Positions 1 through 13,294 of a DNA stretch of 64,000 bases are shown piece by piece. Source of the DNA: Stomorhina lunata (lineage: Eukaryota; Arthropoda; Insecta; Diptera; Rhiniidae); NCBI GenBank assembly GCA_933228675.1, contig OW121740.1, positions 31,768,632 to 31,832,631 on the forward strand, read 5' to 3'. The notes below the pieces were generated by a model that did no database searches, had not been told where the DNA came from, and saw nothing but the letters and a program-made list of their open reading frames with translations. The position numbers were made by a program, and so were the translations under genes. Numbering within the stretch: the stretch's first letter is position 1; each line of letters opens with the position of its first letter.

Positions 1-178
1 TCTTTTAATCTAAAAATTAGCTTGTGATCCTTTAATTAACATTTCAAAAGGCTTAGTTGTTGCTGCACAAACAAAAATTAATTAAACAAAATTTAGTTGT
101 TTCTAAAGAAAATAATTTATTGTACTATTAATACAATAGGGCAATGACTTATTTAAAAAAAATATTTAAAAAGCATAT

Positions 179-1420
179 ATACCCAGCAAAACTTTGGTAA
201 TGGCAAGTACTCTGATAACTGGTTACCTCGTAACGACTACAACATACCATCCGAATAAATAATAAGTTATTACAGAAGTACTTATTTGTAATTAAGATGG
301 TAATTTAAACTGAATGGCCCCGGTTCAAATCCCACCAAGGGCAACAATTTTTTTTAGTTTTTTTTTATTAAAAGAGTCTTTTTAAATGATTTTTGAATTT
401 TAAGAACTTAAATATTATCAATTTTGATGATGTAGGGGATGTTGAATACCAAACACGATTCTAATTGGTCTTAACTTGGTAAGCCCAACTTATCTGGGTC
501 ATCCTTCATCTCAACTGTGGACACACACCTCCTCATGGTATCACCCGGGGAGTTAGTTTAACACCCATTAATATTGTGAGTTAACATGTTCCGAGAGTTG
601 TCCCATAAGATCGATAAAAATGGGTTAGGATTACGGGCTAGTAACCCTCTTTTGAAAAAATACAATGAAGAGGATAAAATTAGAATTGAAATGTCCCACT
701 ACCTAATGTTATAGGAGGATGTCCGAAACTTCGATAGAAAGACCAAGTAGAGGAACATTTTTCAAAGCTTGGCCTATAAAATTGGAGAATATTCGCACAA
801 GATCGAAATCCATGGAATTCTAAAATATGTTCGGACTTTGACCTTAACAGGTTGTAACATTTAAGTAAGAGTCAATCTTATGTATGAACTTATACAAAAA
901 AGAAGATTTAAATTGTTTAAGTTTTAAAATAATTTTAAAAAAGTTTTAAAATAATTACAAAAAATCGTATAAAAATATTTTTCCAAAAATTACAACAAAA
1001 CAAAAAAAAAGCAGGGAAAAACAAAGTTATTTTCACATGATTTTGGATCTAAAAATAAAAATTGTTTATATTAATTATAAGCTGCTAAGTTTTCAGCATA
1101 TGAAGTAGCTCAGTGGAAGAGTCTCTGCCTAGCAGTCGGAGGGTCTGGGTTCGAGCCTCCATGGGATCAAAAAAAAATTTTGTATTTCGTTTAAAAATAT
1201 ATGTTTTTAATAAAACAACAACAAAAAAGTTGTTGCTGTTGTTGTTGTTGCTTTTAAATTGCTTACCCAAGTCATTACTTTTCTGCAATTGGTAAGTACT
1301 TGCCTCCAATGACATCCCCATGTTAATGTAATGACTTAAACAGCGAATGAGTAAGTAGTTCGTGTTCAATAGTTTAACTGTTTAACTCATTATTTGGTAA
1401 TGAAAAGTTTTACTGGGTAT
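179..1420. mobile_element. Possible TIR element of unknown superfamily
   Basis: The ends are near-perfect inverted repeats. ATACCCAGCAAAACTTT at 179-195 matches, in reverse complement, ATACCCAGTAAAACTTT at 1404-1420, with one mismatch in 17. No clear target-site duplication was found and no transposase is visible inside. The interior holds a tRNA-like segment (1101-1168), a second box-B-like motif GGTTCAAATCC at 322-332, and a small (AAC)n/(TTG)n inverted pair near 1215-1256. Bases 360-1080 are otherwise unrecognised. The short TIR could be coincidence, so this call is weak. Confidence 0.3.
1101..1168 (+). pseudogene. tRNA-Ala(AGC)-like pseudogene or SINE head
   Basis: A box-A-like TAGCTCAGTGG (from 1106) and a box-B-like GGTTCGAGCC (from 1148) are spaced as in a tRNA. 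A seven-base anticodon loop CTAGCAG would read AGC. The D stem (GCTC/GAGT) is passable, but the T stem and acceptor stem do not pair, and an A-run follows directly. I read it as a decayed tRNA or the head of a tRNA-derived SINE, not a working tRNA. Confidence 0.45.
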
Positions 1421-2202
1421 TGGCAAAAAAATAAAAGAAGTAAAATTGTAATAATGTTGATCTGGAACCTCATTTAAGATGTTTTTAATAATTTTGTTAT
1501 TTTGAGTAAAAAATTTAGTAAAAAGTACCACTTTAAAATTTGATTTAAAATATTTTATTTAAATTAAACCAAAAATATTCCATTTTATAAATGGACTACA
1601 TACCATTTCATATCAAGTTTTACTTTTCAAAATTCATTGATTTCATGCTTAAAAGCACATGTTTAAAATTATTTTTACTATCATAGAGTCAATATCGTTC
1701 AATGTCAAAATAATGCAAATATTTCGTTTAGATGATTCAATTACATCATCCACACTTTCAACAGTTGTTCATTTCTTGCATGCAAATGAAAAATGGCTGA
1801 CGTTTAAAATTCATTGTTACATGCAACTGTCAGAAATAAACGGAAAATGCATAACGAGCAAGAAACATTTTCAATATTAGACTATAGCGAATCTCATAAG
1901 GACACTATTAATATAAAAATAATATTTATGTGACATCTGTGCTTAATGGATGGAAGTAATGGACTTGATCGCTGATCCATAGTGCAAAAAGATCAATTGA
2001 CCCAAAATATATTGGGTTTTATCAAATGTCACTTTGTGGAGTAATAGTAAATATTTAGAACTCTTACAAAAAGGGTTACCCTAGTTTAAATGTAAATTGT
2101 ATATATAGTTGCTGCAAAATCGTCGTAATTCACAAATCTTTCAATCTTAAATATAATAAAGTCCAAAATTTTGTATTATTTGTGGAAACAATTTAATTTG
2201 CT
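1421..2202. other. AT-rich stretch, nothing recognised
   Basis: No coding frame with family resemblance, no long repeat and no RNA gene could be seen. Short open frames here lack any protein-like composition. Confidence 0.6.
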
Positions 2203-2283
2203 ATTTCTTTAATATTGTCTCTTAAACCAAAATATATATTCTGAATCCTTATGAAATTCAAACACGATTGAGCGATGTCTGTC

Positions 2284-3340
2284 TGTTGTTGTTGTTGTTC
2301 TAACAGATCTAACATTCACAATTTTATAATTTTTATGGGGGATCTGTTTGGAGATCAAGGCCAAGAAATTGCTACTTCTACTGGATAAGTCCACAAATCC
2401 TCAGGACTAAGTGAAGATATTAAATCTGTTGCTGCATTCCGAACTCAGTTGAGCCAGAACGACTCTTGTTTTCTGTGGCAGGTTCTTTTCTTCTCCTGCT
2501 ATGGGCGGTGGGCGACCTATACAATCTTCGTGCGATAACCTGAAATCGCGGGGTTGATGGCGTCTTTATGAATGTTGTTTAATGCTGCCATGTACGAGGT
2601 ATGATCTAAAGGTTTAAGTACATATCTTCGTATGCTATCCTCATACATGCGAAAATCATTCCTGACGTATCTCGCGGAACTTGTCAACTGTGTGATGTTA
2701 AAGTTTGGATGATTTATCCGATGACATCCCAAAAGGAGCTGCTAAGAAACATAATGTTGTGTTCCTTTACTTGAAGGATCTTTATTTCCTCATGAAGATG
2801 ATGTGGTGAATTAATTTGTAGACAGCCTGTTATAGTTCTTAGGGTTGCATATTGGCAGCATTGAATATTTCTCCACTGAGTATCAGTAAGTGACGCTGAC
2901 CACACTGGAGCAGCATAATTGCCACTGACCGACCAATCGGTTTATAGGTAGACAACAAGGTTTCTTTGCCTATTTCCCAAGTGCTGCCGACAATTTATGC
3001 GCGAAAGTTGTGGCAAGTGTTGACGAAGTAAAAAGGCTGTCGAGTATGGATCCCTGGATTTTCGGATGGTTCACTGTCGGAATTGGAACACCATCGATCT
3101 CGACGCCAAGTTGTGGGCTTACTTCTGCTTAAGTTGGTTGTATCCTCAGATGAGGATATAAAAAATTAAGAAATTGTGGATGATACCTAGATAACGATTC
3201 ACCATACCTTATAGGTCTGCCATATTGTGGCCGGTTGCCATTATCGTGCAGTCGTGCATATGATATCACTTCAAAGCCTTGCGGTGGAGCTGGGTGTTTA
3301 GAGAGGTAGTAGTTAAACAGGAGCTTCGATAGGACTCCAT
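2284..3340 (-). pseudogene. Jockey-clade LINE reverse transcriptase, 5'-truncated and broken
   Basis: This is the C-terminal part of a non-LTR retrotransposon ORF2, read on the minus strand across several frames. In order: LLFNYYLSKHPAPPQG just before the catalytic palm; the YADD site near 3250-3264, where about two bases are lost so that the aspartate pair is broken before DCTIMATG; a stretch with PQLGVEIDGVPIP and NHPKIQG near 3120-3050; WSASLTDTQWRNIQ with TLRTITGC near 2900-2820; RPPPIAGEEKNLPQKTRVV near 2515-2465; and the typical ending DLWTYPVE near 2405-2380. A (CAA)n tail at 2284-2299 marks the 3' end. In-frame stops and frame changes make it inactive. It lies inside element A1, with truncation at GGAGTCC, the usual result of incomplete target-primed reverse transcription. 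Confidence 0.85.
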
Positions 3341-3416
3341 AACATTTGACCACAGCTCCCGTATAACCTCGTCTAGGCTAATCGCTTATTTGCTAATAAA
3401 TGACAAACTATAACAG

Positions 3417-3754
<338 letters not shown>

Positions 3755-4887
3755 AAAAACATTATTCATTTCTGAAAAGAAATGAATGGGCGAAATCGGT
3801 TAACATTTGACCACAGCTCCCGTATAACCTCGTCTATGCTAATCGCTTATTTGCTAATAAATGACAAACTATAACAGCTATGATGATGAAATTTGGTTTA
3901 TATAAGTCTTTCATAAGTCCTAGGCATCATATAAAATTTCATCGAAATCGGTTCACATTTAACCATAGCTCCCATACAAAAAAACTTACAAAAACAGCCT
4001 AAATTCCAAATACACTTAAATGCCAACAAATGCTAAAATGTAACAGCTTTGGCCACTAGATTCAGCACAAAAAGTCTTATCTCAATGCCAGTCAGTCCAC
4101 AAAATTTTGTTACAATCACTCACCATTTGACCATAGCTCCCATATAAAAAACTTACGGAAACACAAAAATACAAAAAGAAAAGGGGATTTTTGTCCGTCA
4201 AATAAAAGCGCAATAAATCCTTAACAAAGAGAAACAAAAATTTACAAAAGTATTTTGGATATCTTAAGAAAGTTGTGCGCTGAGAATCGGCGAAATCCGT
4301 TTATATTTAGTTAAAGGTCCCATATAACCCCGCCCCAGGAATCACATTTATACTGATAAATTGAATACACTTGTAATATATATGACGACTAAATTTAGAA
4401 CTGAGAAGTTTTATGAAATTTTTGGTCAGTATATTAAATTTTTTAGGAATCGGTTCATATTTGACCATAGCTTTCATATAAAAACAACTTCCGGAAACCA
4501 CTAAAATGCTAACAAAATATATGGACCTGCCGTATTACTATTAACGTGTTTAGCCTAACTACATATTAGGCACAACGAATAGTATTTAACAACTTATTAA
4601 TGTCAAACTATACCCGGTTGTGATACTAAATTTTGTTCAAATTAAATACTAGGAAAATCATTTAAATACTTTTAAGCGTTGAACTATGAAGCTAATGCAA
4701 CCGAATTTAGTCCAAATATTTTACCAACAATACCATTTATCGTTAAACTTTTTTTTCGCTTTGATCCATATTTTGAATTACGAGTAGTTGTACCTCATAT
4801 ATATATGAGATATATTTCTAAATTTAATACAACTTGATGTTGGGTATAAAAGATTCAACAAAGCCAAATATAACACTTTTACTTATT

Positions 4888-5811
4888 TAATCTTAATTTT
4901 TAAAAAAGGCAAGTTCGAGCTTCAAGTCTTTCAAATTCTTCAAGAATTCAATTTAATGTTATGTAAAAATTCTTAAAAAACTATATACTCGAATCTATAT
5001 TTTCGAGTTATCTCGCTATTGCAGCAAACACACAATAAACATATACTCACATAAAATGATTTAAACTTCCGCTGCAATGGTTGTACGTTCTTATATTCGA
5101 AATAATTTTCTAAAAGTATTTTTGCAATAAAGAAAATGGAAGTGATTTGCAATTTAATGTTGAAAGAAAAAAATCTTTCTGTCACTTCCAATAAAAACGT
5201 ATGAAGTTCTACGAATAAATGCAATCCAAAACGAAAAAGGGCTCTACTACCAATAGCTAGAGAAAGTGTAAAATATGGAGATGGACCCCTGGCTGAGCAT
5301 ACTAAATAGATTTATATAATGGAGTAATAAATAAACTGACATGTTTTTGGAAGAAATATTTTGATAACACTTTACAGATGAAAAGCAACACAAATAAATG
5401 TCAGCAGCAGCTTTTAAAAAACGAACGAACGAATGACAGAAAATATTTACATTTAAAATGATTCGTATTTGCAAAAGTGCACAATCAATTTGGTTAACAA
5501 TTTTAAATTGGAGTTGGAAAAGAATTTGTATTTTCTAGTCTTATACTTAAGGAAGGGAAATTGAGATTTGAGTCATTAAAAATATAGCCTTAGAAATTTT
5601 ATATTATTTTCTTGAGATTATTTTTGATAATAGAATTAACACTTTTTATTTTCTAGATTGAAAGCGGTTTTGCTTGAAACTGTTTGATATGGTTTTTGCG
5701 AGTATTAACTTCTATGACGACAAGAACCTAAATTATTATTTTATTCTAATGCTATATCATATATGAAATTAATAATAGGGTATTCATAAGGTATCTTATC
5801 TGGTCGTAATA
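4888..5811. other. AT-rich stretch, nothing recognised
   Basis: No domain-like translation, tandem repeat or transposon terminus was recognised. Confidence 0.6.
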
Positions 5812-7395
5812 TCTATAAAAAAATTTTTTTGTTCAAAAATTTTTCTTTAAAAAATATTTCTGTACAAAAATTTTTCTATAACAAAATATTTTTGTCCAAA
5901 AATTTTTCTATAGAAAAATATTTTTATCTAAAAATTTTTGTATATAAAAATATTTTTGTCCAAAAATTTTTCTAAAGAAAAATATTTGTGTCCAAAAATT
6001 TTTCTATACAAAAATATTTTTGTCGAAAATGTTTCTAAATAAAAATATTTTCAACAAAAATGTTTCTACAGGAAAATATTTTTAACAAAAATTTTTCTAT
6101 AGAAAAATATTTTTGTCTAGAAATTTTTCTATAAAAAAGTATTTTTGTCCAAAAATTTTTCTATAGAAAAATATTTTTCTCGAAAATTTTTCTATAGCAA
6201 AATATTTTTGTCCAAACTTGTTTATATAGAAAAAAAAAACTTATCCAAAAATTTTTCTCTTTTATAAACAATTTTTCGACAAAAATATTTTTTTATAGAA
6301 AAAATTTCGACAAAAAAATTTTTCCATTAAAATTTTTCTATCAAAAAATTTTTGGACTAAAATATTTTTCTATAGAAAAATATTTTTGTCCAAAAATATT
6401 TTTCTATATAAAAATTTTTGAAGAAAAATATTTTTCTACACAAAAATTTTTGGACAAAAATATTTTTCTATATAAAAATTTTTGGACAAAAATATTTTTC
6501 TACAGAAAAATTTTTGGACAAAAAATATTTTTCTATAGAAAAATTTTTGGACAAAAATATTTTTCTATAGAAAAATTTTTGGACAAAAATATTTTTCTAT
6601 AGAAAAATTTTTGGACAAAAATATTTTTCTATAGAAAAATTTTTGGACAAAAATATTTTTCTATAGAAAAATTTTTGGACAAAAATATTTTTCTATAGAA
6701 AAATTTTTTTTCTGTAGAAAAATATTCGACAAAAATATTTTTCTATAGAAAAATTTTTGACAAAAGTATTTTTCAATAGAAAATTTTCCACAAAAATGGA
6801 TAAAATATGTGGTCGAATTAGGGATAAACCTCCTGAAGGGTTGGCCTAACCAACCATAGATACGTGTTTTGTGTTTTGATAAAACCAAACATTTTTTGGT
6901 TTTATCAAAACACTATTTATTACAAAAACAATTGTAATAAATTGGGATCTTAGTGCAATACAGTAGAGTAAAGCTTTCTTAAAATATTTTCCTATAGAAA
7001 AATTTTCGACAAAAATATTTTTCTATAGAAAAATTTTCGACAAAAATATTTTTCTACAGAAAAATTTTCGACAAAAATATTTTTCTATAGAAAGATATTC
7101 GACAAAACTATTTTTCTATAGAAAAATTTTCAACAAAATCGTTTTTCTATAGAAAAGTTTTCGGCATAAATATTTTTTTATAGAAAAAATTTCGACAAAT
7201 ATATTTTGTTATAGAAAATTTTTCGATAAAAATAACTTTCTATAAAATATATTTTTTTCAAAATTTTCTATAGAAAAATGTTTTTTTTTTTAATTTTTCT
7301 TTTAAAATTTTTCTTTAGAAAAATATTTTTTTGATAATTTTTCTATTGAAAACATTTTTATCGAAAATTTTTTCATAGAAAAATATTTTTTTGAA
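5812..7395. repeat. Minisatellite MS1, 32-bp unit with palindromic core
   Basis: The core TTTTTCTATAGAAAAA alternates with a linker containing GGACAAAAATA (or its complement TTTTTGTCC). Period is 32 bp in the regular part (GGAC at 6549 and 6581). Units before about 6350 have the TTTTTGTCC orientation and those from about 6360 the GGACAAAA orientation. From about 6985 to 7395 a TTCGACAAAAATA linker dominates and units decay. Bases 6790-6985 are a non-repeat interruption holding two hairpins. Confidence 0.93.
6871..6942. other. Two adjacent perfect inverted repeats (hairpin-forming)
   Basis: GTGTTTTGATAAAACCAAA (6871-6889) pairs perfectly with 6895-6913 across a 5-nt loop, giving 19-bp arms. 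Immediately after, ATTTATTACAA (6915-6925) pairs with 6932-6942 (11-bp arms). They sit in the non-repetitive interruption of minisatellite MS1. Confidence 0.85.
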
Positions 7396-8264
7396 AAAAG
7401 TTAATTTTTTGTTTAATATTCAGAACAGAAAATTTACAAGCCGTTTTTAAATTATGTCAATACAATTAAATAAGAAACCTTGTGAATACCCTATAAATAT
7501 AAATGGTTTTAGTACAACTGTATCAGTTCCTTCATTATGTTAAAAGGATTTATTTTAAATAATACATGACTTTATGTAAATGATTACATTTACCACAATT
7601 TTCAGTACAAATTAAATACATTTATGATCGAAAGCAATAACATCTTATGTCGACTTAATGACAAATTTCAAAAAAAAGCTTCATTATTACAGTTGTTTAG
7701 CTCAACATAGAAATAAATTCATTATTTTATTTAATACAAGGTAACAAAACTAGGGTCTTGAGTTATTATTGAATAAGTCATAAAACTGTGAACAAAAACT
7801 GTTACATTCTCGAAACCACTTTTTTCGACATAGCCTATATTTGCTTATAAGCAGAGACATTAAATAATATATTTTACTATACATTTGTTCTAAATGTTAT
7901 AGAAATAAAGATACTTATTAAAATGAGAGAAAGTGTTATGTTAAGTGAAGTGGAATTGTGTTTTTCTGATTTAGTTAGAAAAGTAGATTCTGTCAAGCAA
8001 ACGACTAATGTCGTCTTTAATATAAATATGTAATGAAATAACTAGTAAGAACAGAGTACATTGTTTTCAACTGCGCAATAAAAACTTAATTCAATTTAGT
8101 ATTTCTATTACATACGAGTACATCATTTCTATTAAAATAAACTACAAGATGAGAGTCATGGAAATGTTTTAAATTATATCTGTATGTAGGAAAATCCGAT
8201 TCGCGTTAAACACCTAAGTTAAAATTTTGTATATGTCTAAAACAGTATAACTCCAATGTTTTTT
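7396..8264. other. AT-rich stretch, nothing recognised
   Basis: Unique-looking AT-rich sequence between two minisatellite arrays. No coding, RNA or transposon signature was seen. Confidence 0.6.
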
Positions 8265-11200
8265 GAAAAACTTTCAATAGAAAAATATTTTAAACGAAAA
8301 TTTTTCTATACAAAAATATTTTTAACGAAAATTTTTCTATAGAAAAATTTTTTTAACGAAAATTTTTCTATAGAAAAATTTTTTTAACGAAAATTTTTCT
8401 ATAGAAAAATTTTTTTAACGAAAATTTTTCTATAGAAAATTTTTTTTAACGAAATTTTCGTTAGAAATATTTTTCTATAGAAAAATTTTTGTTAGAAATA
8501 TTTTTCTATAGAAAAATTTTCGTTAGAAATATTTTTCTATAGAAAAATTTTCGTTAGAAATATTTTTCTATAGAAAAATTTTCGTTAGAAATATTTTTCT
8601 ATAGAAAAATTTTTCTAACGAATATTTTTCTATAGAAAAATATTTCTAACGACTATTTTTCTATAGAAAAATATTTCTAACGAATATTTTTCTATAGAAA
8701 AATATTTCTAACGAAAATTTTTCTATAGAAAAATATTTCTAACGAAAATTTTTCTATAGAAAAATATTTCTAACGAAAATTTTTCTATAGAAAAATATTT
8801 CTAACGAAAATTTTTCTATAGAAAAATATTTCTAACGAAAATTTTTCTATAGAAAAATATTTCTAACGAAAATTTTTCTATAGAAAAATATTTCTAACGA
8901 AAATTTTTCTATAGAAAAATATTTCTAACGAAAATTTTTCTATAGAAAAATATTTCTAACGAAAATTTTTCTATAGAAAAATATTTCTAACGAAAATTTT
9001 TCTATAGAAAAATATTTCTAACGAAAATTTTTCTATAGAAAAATATTTCTAAAGAAATTTTTTCTATAGAAAAATATTTCTAACGAAAATTTTTCTATAG
9101 AAAAATATTTCTAACGAAAATTTTTCTATAGAAAAATATTTCTAACAAAAATTTTTCTATAGAAAAATATTTCTAACAAAAATTTTTCTATAGAAAAATA
9201 TTTCTAACGAAAATCTTTCTATAGAAAAATATTTCTAACGAAAATTTTTCTATAGAAAAATATTTCTAACGAAAATTTTTCTATAGAAAAATATTTCTAA
9301 CGAAAATTTTTCTATAGAAAAATATTTCTAACGAAAATTTTTCTATAGAAAAATATTTCTAACGAAAATTTTTCTATAGAAAAATATTTCTAACGAAAAT
9401 TTTTCTATAGAAAAATATTTCTAACGAAAATTTTTCTATAGAAAAATATTTCTAACGAAAATTTTTCTATAGAAAAATATTTCTAACGAAAATTTTTCTA
9501 TAGAAAAATATTTCTAACGATAATTTTTCTATAGAAAAATATTTATAACGAAAATTTTTCTATAGAAAAATTTTTTTCACGAAAATTTTTCTATAGAAAA
9601 ATTTTTTCACGAAAATTTTTCTATAGAAAAATTTTTTTAACAAAAATTTTTCTATAGAAAAATTTTTTTAACGAAAATTTTTCTATAGATAAATTTTTTT
9701 AACGAAAATTTTTCTATAGAAAAATTTTTTTAACGAAAATTTTTCTATAGAAAAATTTTTTTAACGAAAATTTTTCTATAGAAAAATTTTTTTAACGAAA
9801 ATTTTTCTATAGAAAAGTTTTTTTAACGAAAATTTTTCTATAGAAAAATTTTTTTAACGAAAATTTTTCTATAGAAAAATTTTTTTAACGAAAATTTTTC
9901 TATAGAAAAATTTTTCTAACGAAAATTTTTCTATAGAAAAATATTTCTAACGAAAATTTTTCTATAGAAAAATATTTCTAACGAAAATTTTTCTATAGAA
10001 AAATATTTCTAACGAAAATTTTTCTATAGAAAAATATTTCTAACGAAAATTTTTCTATAGAAAAATATTTCTAACGAAAATTTTTCTATAGAAAAATATT
10101 TCTAACGAAAATTTTTCTATAGAAAAATATTTCTAACGAAAATTTTTCTATAGAAAAATATTTCTAACGAAAATTTTTCTATAGAAAAATATTTCTAACG
10201 AAAATTTTTCTATAGAAAAATATTTCTAACGAAAATTTTTCTATAGAAAAATATTTCTAACGAAAATTTTTCTATAGAAAAATATTTCTAACGAAAATTT
10301 TTCTATAGAAAAATATTTCTAACGAAAATTTTTCTATAGAAAAATATTTCTAACGAAAATTTTTCTATAGAAAAATATTTCTAACGAAAATTTTTCTATA
10401 GAAAAATATTTCTAACGAAAATTTTTCTATAGAAAAATATTTCTAACGAAAATTTTTCTATAGAAAAATATTTCTAACGAAAATTTTTCTATAGAAAAAT
10501 ATTTCTAACGAAAATTTTTCTATAGAAAAATATTTCTAACGAAAATTTTTCTATAGAAAAATATTTCTAACGAAAATTTTTCTATAGAAAAATATTTCTA
10601 ACGAAAATTTTTCTATAGAAAAATATTTCTAACGAAAATTTTTCTATAGAAAAATATTTCTAACGAAAATTTTTCTATAGAAAAATATTTCTAACGAAAA
10701 TTTTTCTATAGAAAAATATTTCTAATGAAAATTTTTCTATAGAAAAATATTTCTAACGAAAATTTTTCTATAGAAAAATATTTCTAACGAAAATTTTTCT
10801 ATAGAAAAATATTTCTAACGAAAATTTTTCTATAGAAAAATATTTCTAACGAAAATTTTTCTATAGAAAAATATTTCTAACGAAAATTTTTCTATAGAAA
10901 AATATTTCTAACGAAAATTTTTCTATAGAAAAATATTTCTAACGAAAATTTTTCTACAGAAAAATATTTCTAACGAAAATTTTTCTATAGAAAAATATTT
11001 CTAACGAAAATTTTTCTATAGAAAAATATTTCTAACGAAAATTTTTCTATAGAAAAATATTTCTAACGAAAATTTTTCTATAGAAAAATATGTCTAACGT
11101 AAATTTTTCTATAGAAAAATATTTCTAACGAAAATTATTCTATAGAAAAATATTTCTAACGAAAATTTTTCTATAGAAAAATATTTCTAACGAAAATTTT

Positions 11201-11390
11201 TCTATAGAAAAATATTTCTAACGAAAATTTTTTTATAGAAAAATATTTCTAACGAAAATTTTTCTATAGAAAAATATTTCTAACGAAAATTTTTCTATAG
11301 AAAAATATTTCTAACGAAAATTTTTCTATAGAAAAATATTTCTAACGAAAATTTTTCTATAGAAAAATATTTCTAACGAAAATATTTGTA
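8265..11390. repeat. Minisatellite MS2, about 100 copies of a 31-bp unit
   Basis: Each 31-bp unit has the palindrome TTTTTCTATAGAAAAA and the linker ATTTCTAACGAAAA or a TTTTTTAACGAAAA variant. Blocks: TTTTTTAACG type at about 8327-8440; an inverted block (TTTTCGTTAGAAATA) at about 8445-8610; ATTTCTAACG type to about 9540; TTTTTTAACG type again to about 9900; then a very homogeneous ATTTCTAACG block to 11390. Near-identity of neighbouring units implies recent amplification. A family B 3' end follows directly. Confidence 0.97.
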
Positions 11391-11473
11391 TAGGAAAAAG
11401 AACACCATTGACCTTAGTGATGAAGGGTATCGTATGGTTGGTCTTGACCGACTATAGCACTTTCTTACTTGTT
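11384..11473 (+). mobile_element. Family B element, 3' end only (B8)
   Basis: Carries the family B ending: GACCTTAGTGATGAAGGGTATCG, the hairpin region TTGGTCTTGACCGAC, TATAGCACTTTCTTACTTGTT. No 5' part is visible; the minisatellite MS2 takes its place on the upstream side. Confidence 0.75.
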
Positions 11474-12663
11474 CTATTTAAAAATATTTTTCTGAAAGTT
11501 TTTTAGTGGAAAAATATTTTTCTACAGAAAAAATCTTCTATCAAAAAGTTTGATATTAGAAAATATTTGTATTACAATTTTTTCCTAGAACCTAAACTCA
11601 AAAATAATACAAAACTTTTGAAATCAGACGTGTCTGTAATTGATGTATTTAAATTATAAAAAAATTAAATTCTGCTGAAGAAAAGTTTATAAACCTAAAA
11701 AACCACACACCAATAAAAAAATCAAACTTAAATCATTTTACACACTTTGAACAACAAAAGAACAAAAAAGAAACACCCAGCAAATAATAATTATTTTAGT
11801 ACCAATTTTGTTAAGGGACAAGGCGGCTTTGACAAGAGCAATTAAAGGCTGACAAGTGTTTTCAATATAAATATAATGTAAATACTTTTTGGTTGGTATA
11901 TTTAAGTATTTTCGTTTAATATTCAAAACATGTAAATACTTTAACGATGTTAATTTTCACAAACCCTCAGGTTCCTTGTGACGCTTGTTCCACTCGAAAA
12001 ATTAAAAAAGAACTCTATGAATGTTTAATTAAAGGAATGTATGCGATTTGTTCTAGCGCATAAAAAGGTAGTCATGCAATAAAAATGTTGCCTTTTTACA
12101 AACGCCTAGAGAATGTGGCTGAAAAATTGTATTTGCCGTATTTTTTTTTCTCAATTTTAACTGAAAACTTTGTTCAAGTGCTTTAACCTCCGTTTGAGAT
12201 TTATTAAATTGCATGTTTAATATTATGTTAAGCAATGTTATGTTAGTAACAGTATGCAACAAGATAAATGGTGAAGAGTATTACTTTACAATGTAAAGTT
12301 TACATTGTACACCAAGATATGACTCTCTCTCCAATAAAAAATTCGATTTCATGTGTCACGAGTAAATGTGATTGGGATCACATTGCGTCGTAACCTTTGT
12401 TTGTCCAGTTGGACAGTTCGGGGCAAATTTTCTATCAAATGTTGTTGATTTTAATGTCAGTAATAACTTCTCTCTATTGTTTCGAAATTCTTCACTCCAT
12501 AAGAGTTGTTGTAGATGGGTCAAGTCTTCACTATTTCTCATACTTTATAAATTACAAATATCCGACATTAGTTTTCATTCAATTAAAACTTATACTTTTT
12601 GAGGTTTGTGTAAGTAAGGAAATAATGAATGAATCATTAAACCACGATTAGGATACAATTTAA
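11474..12663. other. AT-rich stretch, nothing coding recognised
   Basis: A perfect 11-bp-arm hairpin with a one-base loop (TACAATGTAAA / TTTACATTGTA) lies at 12287-12309. The overlapping opposite-strand open frames near 12356-12650 resemble no family known to me. Confidence 0.5.
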
Positions 12664-13294
12664 AACAAGTAAGAAAGTGCTATAGTCGGTCCAGCCCGAC
12701 CATACGATACCCTTCACCACTAAGTTCAAAGGTGTTCTTTTTCCTGTATAAAATCAAATATTTGCTAAATTTTTCCATCATACAAACATATTCTCAAAAC
12801 TTATGTATTTAAGATATTTCAGACATTTGGACTTATATGAGAGCTTTGGTCAAATGTGGACCGAATGTCTCGAAATTTGGCAAATTGATTACAGTTGTTA
12901 CAGAAATTACGTATGCAAAAAATAATCTTAAATATCTCATTATCTTCGGATGTACGTTTAGTGAATTCTGTCTCATTTAGTGCGTTTTGAGAAAAAAATT
13001 TGTATGGGAGCTATGGTCATATGTGGATCGATTTCAACGAAATTGGATACAGTAATTTAGGGTTACATAAGCAGTATCTGATTTAAGTTTCATGAAAAAC
13101 TGTTGATTTTTGTGGCCAATATATCAATTCCGGAAAGTGGGACCTATGGGAGGTACCAAAAATAATGGACCGATTTTTACAAATTTCAATAGCCATGGTC
13201 CCATTATTAAAAACATGATCTGTGCCAAATTTAATTAAATTATCTTTAGAATTGCGACCTGTAGTTTGATTACAAAGTCTACATGGGGGTCCAG
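12664..13294 (-). mobile_element. Family B element, copy B1 (inverted, 3' part)
   Basis: Starts on the plus strand with the inverted family B terminus AACAAGTAAGAAAGTGCTATAG, then the hairpin GTCGGTCCAGCCCGAC and GATACCCTTCACCAC. The interior has the CAAATGTGGACCGAT modules and stops at GGGGTCCAG, where the hAT-type MITE is inserted. The 5' end (with the CCGT microsatellite) is not present beyond the MITE. Confidence 0.8.

Noticed and set aside
8265..11390. Regular repeats resembling a CRISPR array
   Set aside because: The repeats are contiguous minisatellite units without unique spacers, in a eukaryotic context with no cas genes.
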